From Lactobacillaceae bacterium (GTDB lineage Bacteria > Bacillota > Bacilli > Lactobacillales > Lactobacillaceae), in the NCBI GenBank assembly GCA_031282325.1, contig JAITDY010000002.1, positions 1-17,634 of the forward strand: a DNA stretch of 17,634 nt, in the 5' to 3' direction. A program made the position numbers and the translations under genes. The notes beneath the pieces were generated by a model, which saw nothing but the letters and a program-made list of their open reading frames with translations, ran no database searches and was not told the origin of the DNA. Every line of letters starts with the position of its first letter. Within the stretch, counting starts at the first letter, position 1. Of the stretch, positions 6,411 to 12,854 are shown piece by piece.

Positions 6411-6989
6411 ATGACAAAAATAAAATTAATTATTGGGTTGGGAAATATTGGCATACAATATTCTAATAATCGTCATAACATCGGTTTTATAACAATTGAT
6501 CAATTGGCATATGATTTAAAGACTACTTTTAAATTGGAAAATAAATTACATGGATTTTTAGCAACTACTAAAATTGATGATCAAACTGTTTACTTATTAA
6601 AGCCGACCACGATGATGAATGATTCTGGAAAAGCCGTAAAAGCAGTAATGAATTATTTTAATATTGGGGTTGATGAGATTGCAGTAATTGTTGATGACAT
6701 CGATAGACCCTACGGAGCTTTAAAAATTAAGAAAAATGGTTCTTCAGGTGGCCATAACGGTTTAAAATCAATTGCGGATCATATTGGGACAGAAGAATTT
6801 ATACGTGTGCGAATAGGTGTTGATCGTCCCGCACATGAACACAATGCAGTGATCAAACATGTTTTAGGTGATTTTACTAAAGAACAATTTGAAATAGAAA
6901 AGCCCACTATTTTAAACGCGGCTGATGCATCTCATGATTTATTAATGGGTAAGGCATTAAATTTCGTAACAAACAAATATAATAAATGA
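6411..6989 (+). CDS. pth: Peptidyl-tRNA hydrolase
   Basis: Cleaves peptidyl-tRNA released from stalled ribosomes and recycles the tRNA. All catalytic positions match the bacterial Pth family: Asn12 in GLGN, His22 in RHNIGF, Asp95 in VDDIDRP, and Asn116 in GSSGGHNGLKS. Length is 192 residues. Small departures from the signature are GLGNIG for the usual GLGNPG and KPTTMMN for KPxTYMN. I prefer the ATG at 6411; a GTG at 6408 is directly before it in frame. No clear Shine-Dalgarno site exists, and the preceding stop is 4 bases upstream, so translation is probably coupled to the DUF2130-like gene. The 3' end overlaps mfd by ATGA. There are no cysteines. Confidence 0.96.
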   Translation: MTKIKLIIGLGNIGIQYSNNRHNIGFITIDQLAYDLKTTFKLENKLHGFLATTKIDDQTVYLLKPTTMMNDSGKAVKAVMNYFNIGVDEIAVIVDDIDRPYGALKIKKNGSSGGHNGLKSIADHIGTEEFIRVRIGVDRPAHEHNAVIKHVLGDFTKEQFEIEKPTILNAADASHDLLMGKALNFVTNKYNK

Positions 6990-9900
6990 CAAATATAACA
7001 GATTTTTTTACAAAAACAGATTTAGTCAAACAACTAATCAGTAATTTAGGTGGTCACTCATCGCAATTAATTACTGGATTAAATGACACCCCCCGCTCAG
7101 TAATAATTGCAGGGGTTTTTGCGTCTACAAAGAAAAACATATTAGTTTTAACTGATAATCAATACCATGCTGATCAAATTTATAAGGACTTAGTTTCCTT
7201 GATTCCGGAAGAAAAAGTTTTAGAGGTTATTAGCGAAGATAATTTAGCAGTGGAATTATCTGTTTCTTCATTTGAAAGTCAGCTTTCTAAAAGTATTGCT
7301 ATTAATCAATTGGTAAATTCTAATCCCCTTAATGCAAAAATAATTATTGCTCCAATTGCTTTTATTAAGCAAAGAAGTGCTGGTATTGATGAAATTAAGC
7401 AGTCTAAAATTAAGTTTAAAGTAGGGGATATTGTAAATTTTCAGGAGTTAAAAAATAATTTATTTCTTTCAAGATATCGAAAAGTTCAAATGGTAAATAA
7501 GCCAGGAGAATATTCTAATCGCGGTTCAATTATAGATATTTTTCCGGTTAACGATTCTAAACCTATACGTATAGATTTTTTTGATACGCAAATAGATTCA
7601 ATGAAATATTTTGATTATGACACCCAAAAATCTTTGGAAAAAATTCAAGAAGCAACTATTTTATCAGCAAGTGATTTAATTATTTCTGCAGATAAAATTC
7701 AAGAAGCAACCAAACAAATTGAAAACGATTTTCAAAAATATCGAGATAAACTTGAAGGTAACAACAAAAAAAAGATAACGCAAGGAATGAAGACTATTTT
7801 TCATCAGTTAGAGACCGATGAAATTGATAATCAAATTAAAATATATGGAGAATACTTTTTTTCAGATATTTCGCCACTGAATTATTTAAATGATGAAAAT
7901 ATTTTAATAGTTGATGAATTTGCCAAAGTTATCGATGCTGACAAAAATCAAACTCTTAAAAATAATGAATTTTATAATGAATTAATTGAGAGATTTGAAA
8001 CGATACCGAATTTGCATTTTGAATTAAGCGCAACCGATCAAATTAAAAAATTTAATTTTAATAAAATATTTTTAAGTAATTTACAACGTGGTTTTTCTAA
8101 TCAAAAATTTGATTTCGTACAAAACATTTCTAGTCGAACGATTGGTCAATTTTTCTCACAAATACCAGCTTTAAAAACGGAATTGCAAGGATATCAAAAA
8201 AGAGGTTTTACTACTTTATTATTAGCTTCTAACTATGAACGAGCAGAATCGTTGCAAAAAACATTATCTGATTTTCAAATATCTATAGAAATTACTAGGC
8301 AAATAGTCGAAAAACAAAATCAAATTCAAGTCAGCCCGCTATTAAGAGGCTTTGAAATTCCACAAGAAAAAATTGCCGTTATTACGGAAAGTGAATTATT
8401 TGCCAAGGTAAAAACGCGACGTCCACCTAAAAGACAAACTTTTTCAAATGCTGAACGAATTAATAGTTACAATGAATTATCTATTGGCGATTATGTGGTT
8501 CATATAAATCATGGAATTGGCCAATATTTAGGACTAAAAAATATTGAATCGCTTGGTAGCCGACAAGATTATTTAGAAATTGCTTTTGCTGCTGGAGCAA
8601 AAATTTATGTGCCGGTTACGCAATTAAATTTGGTACAAAAATATATCGGTGCTTCCGATGGCAAACCAAGAGTATCTTCTTTAACTTCTGGCGATTGGGC
8701 TAAAACTAAGCGTAAAATTTCAGCACAAATTGAAGATATTGCTGATGAGTTAATTGAATTATATGCACAAAGACAGCTGCAAGTTGGATACGCGTTTAAT
8801 TATGATGACGAGAAACAACAGAAATTTGAAAATGATTTTCCATATCCAGAAACTGATGATCAATTAAAATCTGTTGTAGAAATAAAAAAAGATATGCAAA
8901 GCAAGCGTCCAATGGATAGGCTACTTGTGGGTGATGTTGGTTTTGGTAAAACTGAAGTAGCCATGCGAGCAGCTTTTAAAGCTGTTGCAGAAAAAAAACA
9001 AGTTGCTTTTTTAACGCCAACGACAATCTTGGCCCAACAGCATTATCAAACCCTAATTGATCGCTTTATTGATTTTCCTGAGATTAAGATTGCAGTAATG
9101 AGCCGTTTTGCAACAACATCTGAAAATAAAAAAACAATTGAAAAACTAAAAAAACACGAAATCGATATCGTGGTGGGTACTCATCGACTTTTAAGTAAAG
9201 ATGTAGAATTTAGTGACTTGGGTCTGTTGGTTATTGATGAAGAGCAGCGTTTTGGCGTTAAGCATAAAGAAAAAATTAAACAAATAAGAAATAATGTTGA
9301 TGTATTAACGTTAACAGCCACCCCAATTCCACGGACATTAAATATGGCTTTAACTGGTGCTAGAGATTTATCGATTTTAGAAACACCACCAGCTAATCGT
9401 TTTCCAATTCAAACTTATGTTTTAGAGAATAATTGGGCTGTCGTTGCAGATGCAATTGAAAAAGAAATTAGTAGAAACGGACAAGTATTTTTTGTCCATA
9501 ATAAAGTAATTGATATTGAGCATACAGTAGCTCAAGTTCAAAAATTAGTGCCAGATGCTAGAGTTTCATATATCCATGGTCAAATGGCTGAAAATCAAGT
9601 AGAAAATACCTTATTAGATTTTATTAACGGAGAATTTGATGTTTTAGTAACCACAACGATTATTGAAACTGGAGTTGATATTCCAAATGCAAATACTATG
9701 ATTATTGAAAATGCTCAAAATTTTGGCTTGAGTTCCTTGTACCAATTGCGAGGAAGAATTGGCCGTTCTAATCGATTAGCGTATGCGTACTTTTTGTATC
9801 CACCTGATAAACAGCCAAATGAAGATGCTCAAAAAAGGTTAGAAGCTATTCGTGATTTTACTGATTTAGGTAGTGGCTTTAAATTAGCTATGCGCGATTT

Positions 9901-10483
9901 GTCTATTCGTGGCGCGGGTGATATTTTAGGTAAACAACAACACGGATTTATTAATTCAATTGGCTATGAGCTATTCCAAGAATTGTTAAATGACGCTGTT
10001 ACAAAAAAGCAAGGCAAACAAAAAGATCTAAAATTAACGAACGCCGAATTAGTAATTTCTTTGCAGGCTTATCTTCCAGATGAATATATTTCAGATCAAG
10101 GTCAGAAAATAGAGATGTATCAAAGAATGCGTCAATCTAAAACTCAAGAACAATATCAAGAAGTGGAAAATGATTTAAAAGATCGATTTGGTGATTATCC
10201 AAAAGAAGTTTCTAATTTACTATTATTATTAAAATTAAAAAATGCTGCTGATATTGCAAATGTTGTAAATATTCGTCAAAATAAAAATGAATTTGAAATT
10301 ACTTTCAACGACGATATGAGTCAAAAGCTTGCTGGAGAAACGATTTTTAAAACATTAAATAATATTCCATATAAGGCTAGAGTTTCAATGAAAAATGATA
10401 AATTGTTATTAACTATTTTTAGTTATGATGAAGTAGAAGAAACAATAAAAGTATTAACTGATTACTTGAGGTCGATAAAATAA
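6986..10483 (+). CDS. mfd: Transcription-repair coupling factor Mfd
   Basis: ATP-driven DNA translocase that removes RNA polymerase stalled at lesions and recruits UvrA. Domains in order: an N-terminal UvrB-like region (about 1-440); the RNA-polymerase-interacting CarD-like domain (about 495-555: ELSIGDYVVHINHGIGQYLG); a RecG-like SF2 motor with Walker A GDVGFGKTE (Lys655), DEEQRFGVKH (from 751), TATPIPRTL, and QLRGRIGRS; then the C-terminal TRCF domain. The length of 1165 residues is full size for Firmicutes. Its ATG overlaps the pth stop (ATGA), so it is translationally coupled, and rqcP starts one base after its stop. A GC-rich hairpin with a T run lies inside its first 45 codons. There is not one cysteine in 1165 residues. 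Confidence 0.97.
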   Translation: MTNITDFFTKTDLVKQLISNLGGHSSQLITGLNDTPRSVIIAGVFASTKKNILVLTDNQYHADQIYKDLVSLIPEEKVLEVISEDNLAVELSVSSFESQLSKSIAINQLVNSNPLNAKIIIAPIAFIKQRSAGIDEIKQSKIKFKVGDIVNFQELKNNLFLSRYRKVQMVNKPGEYSNRGSIIDIFPVNDSKPIRIDFFDTQIDSMKYFDYDTQKSLEKIQEATILSASDLIISADKIQEATKQIENDFQKYRDKLEGNNKKKITQGMKTIFHQLETDEIDNQIKIYGEYFFSDISPLNYLNDENILIVDEFAKVIDADKNQTLKNNEFYNELIERFETIPNLHFELSATDQIKKFNFNKIFLSNLQRGFSNQKFDFVQNISSRTIGQFFSQIPALKTELQGYQKRGFTTLLLASNYERAESLQKTLSDFQISIEITRQIVEKQNQIQVSPLLRGFEIPQEKIAVITESELFAKVKTRRPPKRQTFSNAERINSYNELSIGDYVVHINHGIGQYLGLKNIESLGSRQDYLEIAFAAGAKIYVPVTQLNLVQKYIGASDGKPRVSSLTSGDWAKTKRKISAQIEDIADELIELYAQRQLQVGYAFNYDDEKQQKFENDFPYPETDDQLKSVVEIKKDMQSKRPMDRLLVGDVGFGKTEVAMRAAFKAVAEKKQVAFLTPTTILAQQHYQTLIDRFIDFPEIKIAVMSRFATTSENKKTIEKLKKHEIDIVVGTHRLLSKDVEFSDLGLLVIDEEQRFGVKHKEKIKQIRNNVDVLTLTATPIPRTLNMALTGARDLSILETPPANRFPIQTYVLENNWAVVADAIEKEISRNGQVFFVHNKVIDIEHTVAQVQKLVPDARVSYIHGQMAENQVENTLLDFINGEFDVLVTTTIIETGVDIPNANTMIIENAQNFGLSSLYQLRGRIGRSNRLAYAYFLYPPDKQPNEDAQKRLEAIRDFTDLGSGFKLAMRDLSIRGAGDILGKQQHGFINSIGYELFQELLNDAVTKKQGKQKDLKLTNAELVISLQAYLPDEYISDQGQKIEMYQRMRQSKTQEQYQEVENDLKDRFGDYPKEVSNLLLLLKLKNAADIANVVNIRQNKNEFEITFNDDMSQKLAGETIFKTLNNIPYKARVSMKNDKLLLTIFSYDEVEETIKVLTDYLRSIK
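7088..7120 (+). other. Terminator-like hairpin inside the 5' part of mfd
   Basis: A run of six C (7089-7094) plus GC can pair with GC-A-GGGG (7109-7115) around a 12-base loop, followed directly by TTTTT. Such a C run is rare in this A+T-rich window. It lies at mfd codons ~35-45 and could lower readthrough into the rest of mfd; it may also be only a consequence of the coding sequence. Confidence 0.3.
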
Positions 10484-10484
10484 A

Positions 10485-10787
10485 ATGAGATTAGATAAAT
10501 ATTTAAAAAACTCGCGATTAATTAAAAGAAGAACTATTGCAAAAGAATTTTCAGATGCAGGACGAGTACTAATAAATGGAAAAGTAGCTAAATCTGCTAG
10601 TAGTGTTACTACTGGTGATGTTTTAGAATTAACTTATGGGAGCAAAATTATTGAAGTGAAGGTTTTGAGCACCCCAGAAATAGTCAAAAAAGAAGATTCT
10701 CTAGATATGTATGAGATTATTTCTGAAAAAAAACGTCCTAAAAATAATCTTGAAGATAACAATTTGGATGATTTAAGAAATTTTTAG
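10485..10787 (+). CDS. rqcP: RqcP (YabO) S4-domain ribosome quality control factor
   Basis: A 100-residue protein with an N-terminal S4 RNA-binding domain: MRLDKYLKNSRLIKRRTIAKE, then GRVLINGKVAKSASSVTTGD and a beta-rich LELTYGSKIIEVKVL. An acidic-basic tail follows. B. subtilis YabO/RqcP binds the obstructed 50S subunit with RqcH and supports C-terminal alanine tailing of stalled nascent chains; here identity rests on domain, size and the mfd-rqcP-divIC order. The stop of mfd is one base before its ATG; a GAGG about 12 bases upstream is a weak ribosome site, so translational coupling is likely. It sits beside pth, which also deals with stalled peptidyl-tRNA. There are no cysteines. Confidence 0.92.
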   Translation: MRLDKYLKNSRLIKRRTIAKEFSDAGRVLINGKVAKSASSVTTGDVLELTYGSKIIEVKVLSTPEIVKKEDSLDMYEIISEKKRPKNNLEDNNLDDLRNF

Positions 10788-10799
10788 TAACGAAATGAG

Positions 10800-10832
10800 C
10801 TAAAAAGTTAAGAATTTTTTAGGGTTTTTAAC
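10800..10832 (+). terminator. Possible terminator after rqcP, two competing hairpins
   Basis: One stem pairs CTAAAAA (10800-10806) with TTTTTAG (10816-10822) and is followed by GGTTTTT. A second pairs 10807-10814 with 10825-10832 (one G-T). They cannot form together as simple hairpins. Both are A+T-rich and weak. Confidence 0.4.
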
Positions 10833-10856
10833 AATAAGTTATATGTTTTAAATAAT
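10828..10856 (+). promoter_or_regulatory. Promoter of divIC
   Basis: TTAACA (10828-10833), 17-base spacer, AATAAT (10851-10856): five of six matches to each sigma-A hexamer. Transcription would begin near 10863, giving a ~25-base leader that includes the AGGA ribosome site before the ATG at 10888. Confidence 0.55.
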
Positions 10857-10887
10857 GTGTCATTCTATTTTTATCAGGAATATGTAA

Positions 10888-11307
10888 ATGGCAGCAAACC
10901 CACTTCAACAACAAAATAGTTATCAAGCATTTTATTCTCAAAGTGTAAGTGCTGATTTTGAGCAACAAGTTAATTTGGGTGTGCAGAATAATATGGCAAA
11001 AAGCCAAAAAATTCAAAGTCAACATAAATTATTTATTGGGATTGTTAATTTGTTAAAGTACGCTCTTATAATAATATTTGCATTTTCTGCTGGCAAGATT
11101 TTAATTAGTTATTATAAAACTAATCAGCAAATTAATGATGTAAACGCACAATATAAAAAATATAAAAAAACTAATAACGAATTAAAATTACAGAATAAAA
11201 ATTTAAAAAATCCAGAATATTTAGAAAAAGTTTTAAGAGATAGATATCAATATTCTAAGTATGGAGAAGTTATATTTAATTTTCCATCTGAGTCGCTTAA
11301 AAAATAA
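10888..11307 (+). CDS. divIC: Septum formation initiator DivIC
   Basis: A 139-residue bitopic membrane protein of the divisome. The N-terminal ~47 residues are cytoplasmic and Gln/Ser/Asn-rich; a single membrane helix spans about residues 49-71; a short extracytoplasmic coiled coil follows (about 77-108). It ends in the family motif YLEKVLRDRYQYSKYGEVIFN, matching the PGE-type ending of DivIC/FtsB proteins. DivIC joins DivIB and FtsL to activate septal peptidoglycan synthesis. AGGA lies 8 bases before the ATG, and a good promoter precedes it. tilS follows after 3 bases; in many relatives an S1-domain gene (yabR) sits between them and is absent here. There are no cysteines. Confidence 0.92.
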   Translation: MAANPLQQQNSYQAFYSQSVSADFEQQVNLGVQNNMAKSQKIQSQHKLFIGIVNLLKYALIIIFAFSAGKILISYYKTNQQINDVNAQYKKYKKTNNELKLQNKNLKNPEYLEKVLRDRYQYSKYGEVIFNFPSESLKK

Positions 11308-11310
11308 TTT

Positions 11311-12207
11311 ATGTCAGTGGACTTATACCGACAATTTCAATTAAACGTTCAAAAAGAAAAATTATTGACTGGCAAAGATAAAGTAGTGATTGGTATTTCT
11401 GGTGGTGTAGATTCTATGATTTTAGCGAACCTAATGGTTCGCTATTTTCAACATCCTGAAAAGCAAATTTTTTTAGCACATGTAAATTATCATTTAAGAG
11501 ATAATTCTGATGATGAATCACACTTAATAGAAGAATTTGCAAAAAAACATAATATTATTGCAGAACTGATAGATTGGAATAAACCACAAAATAGTAATTC
11601 TATTGAAAGACAAGCTCGTGATTTTAGATATAACTTTTATGAACAAGTAGCCACTAAATATGGTGCAAAAAAAATAGTATTGGCTCATCATGCTAATGAT
11701 CAGGCAGAAACAATATTATTAAAATTAATTCGTGGCGGTGATTGGACTCAATTTGCAGGAATGAGCTTTATTAGGCCAACAGAAAATGGTTCAGAAATTA
11801 TTCGACCATTATTAAATATATCCAAGACAAATATTATAAATTATGCCCAATTAAATCAAATTGAATGGGTAGAGGACCAAACTAATTTTGATCCGGATTA
11901 TACTGCTCGGAATACAATTCGAAATTTAATTCTGCCTGAAATGGAAAAATTAAATAACAAAGCAGTGGAACATATTAGCGACTTTGGGCAATTTATTACT
12001 AATTTAGAATCAGAAATGTTGCCAGAAATGTTAAGACGATGGATTAAAAATCAAATACCAAGTCAGCCATTAAAAGAACAACAGCTAGAAGATTTTGCTA
12101 ATTTAATTCAGAATTCTAAAAAGCCATATGGAAAAATTGAATTAGAAAATGGTGTTTTTTTAAAAAAAGAAAAAAATGATATTAAAATTCACAAAATAAA
12201 AACATAA
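11311..12207 (+). CDS. tilS: tRNA(Ile)-lysidine synthase, short form
   Basis: Attaches lysine to cytidine-34 of tRNA-Ile(CAU), changing its reading from AUG to AUA and its charging from Met to Ile. The N-type ATP pyrophosphatase loop is SGGVDS (residues 30-35). Further family blocks are HVNYHLRDNSDDE, AHHANDQAETILLKLIRGG, IRPLL, and the DQTNFDPDYTARNTIRNLILP stretch. Residues after ~240 match the first substrate-binding subdomain. The protein ends at residue 298, while most Firmicute enzymes have about 420-470. The C-terminal domain is missing, as in the short Aquifex-type enzyme. Only 34 bases follow before the next gene, so this is not a visible frameshift. There is no ribosome site; translation is probably coupled to divIC. 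There are no cysteines. Confidence 0.93.
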   Translation: MSVDLYRQFQLNVQKEKLLTGKDKVVIGISGGVDSMILANLMVRYFQHPEKQIFLAHVNYHLRDNSDDESHLIEEFAKKHNIIAELIDWNKPQNSNSIERQARDFRYNFYEQVATKYGAKKIVLAHHANDQAETILLKLIRGGDWTQFAGMSFIRPTENGSEIIRPLLNISKTNIINYAQLNQIEWVEDQTNFDPDYTARNTIRNLILPEMEKLNNKAVEHISDFGQFITNLESEMLPEMLRRWIKNQIPSQPLKEQQLEDFANLIQNSKKPYGKIELENGVFLKKEKNDIKIHKIKT

Positions 12208-12223
12208 AACATCATTTTCTAAG

Positions 12224-12236
12224 TGTTAAAATTATT
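12224..12236 (+). promoter_or_regulatory. Extended -10 promoter candidate for hpt (repeat copy 1)
   Basis: TGTTAAAATTATT contains TGnTAAAAT, an extended -10 pattern, with no recognisable -35. The expected start point is at about 12239-12240, only two or three bases before the hpt ATG at 12242, which would give a nearly leaderless message. The identical 13 bases recur before ftsH. Confidence 0.35.
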
Positions 12237-12241
12237 ATCAA

Positions 12242-12811
12242 ATGAAAAATAACAGTGAAGATATTAAAGAAACTATAGATAATCGATTTTCAGAAATTTT
12301 ATTCGATAAAAACGATATTGAAAAGGCGGCGCAAAGGGTTGCAGAGCAAATAAATAATGATTATGTCAACACTACACCTGTTTTAGTAGTTGTATTAAAG
12401 GGAGCAGTAATGTGGGCTGGCGATTTATTTAAATATGTCAGTATTGATGCAGAAACTGATTTTATCAATATTTCTAGCTATAAGGGTGGTACTAAATCAA
12501 GTGGTCAAATTGAATTAATTACTGATTTAACCGTCGATATCAATGGACGAGATGTTATTTTGATTGAAGATATTGTTGATACAGGTCTTTCATTAGATTA
12601 TTTAAAGAAAATGTTAGTGAATGAACGAGGTGCTAAGAGTGTGGCTGTTGCTACGATGCTTAATAAAAATGCAGTTCGAAAAGCCGATGTTTCGGTGGAA
12701 TATGTTGGTTTTGATATCGATGATGTCTTTATTGTTGGGTACGGATTAGATTACAAAGAAATATGGCGTAATATTCCATTTGTTGGAATTATAAATCCAG
12801 AAGTGATTTAA
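12242..12811 (+). CDS. hpt: Hypoxanthine(-guanine) phosphoribosyltransferase
   Basis: Purine salvage enzyme converting hypoxanthine (and guanine) plus PRPP to IMP (GMP). It has 189 residues of the type I phosphoribosyltransferase fold. The PPi-binding loop is LKGA (52-55), the flexible-loop region is SSYKGGT (78-84), and the PRPP motif is VILIEDIVDTGLS (105-117) with Glu109/Asp110 and Asp113. The purine-specificity region is VGFDIDDVFIVGYGLDYKEIWRNIP. In Bacilli hpt normally sits between tilS and ftsH, as here, and in B. subtilis Hpt and TilS act jointly on ftsH expression. No Shine-Dalgarno site is visible before the ATG; a possible -10 lies so close that the message may be leaderless. There are no cysteines. 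Confidence 0.96.
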   Translation: MKNNSEDIKETIDNRFSEILFDKNDIEKAAQRVAEQINNDYVNTTPVLVVVLKGAVMWAGDLFKYVSIDAETDFINISSYKGGTKSSGQIELITDLTVDINGRDVILIEDIVDTGLSLDYLKKMLVNERGAKSVAVATMLNKNAVRKADVSVEYVGFDIDDVFIVGYGLDYKEIWRNIPFVGIINPEVI

Positions 12812-12816
12812 AATAA

Positions 12817-12829
12817 TGTTAAAATTATT
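12817..12829 (+). promoter_or_regulatory. Extended -10 promoter candidate for ftsH (repeat copy 2)
   Basis: The same 13 bases (TGTTAAAATTATT) as upstream of hpt, again with TGnTAAAAT and no clear -35. The start point would be near 12832, leaving about 23 bases of leader that hold the GAGG ribosome site of ftsH. Confidence 0.4.
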
Positions 12830-12854
12830 GAATAATGTTTTATGAGGGTAATTA

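Noticed and set aside
6139..6417. 92-residue antisense frame over the DUF2130-like gene
   Set aside because: Mirrors the coiled-coil coding sequence; no start signals and no recognisable features.
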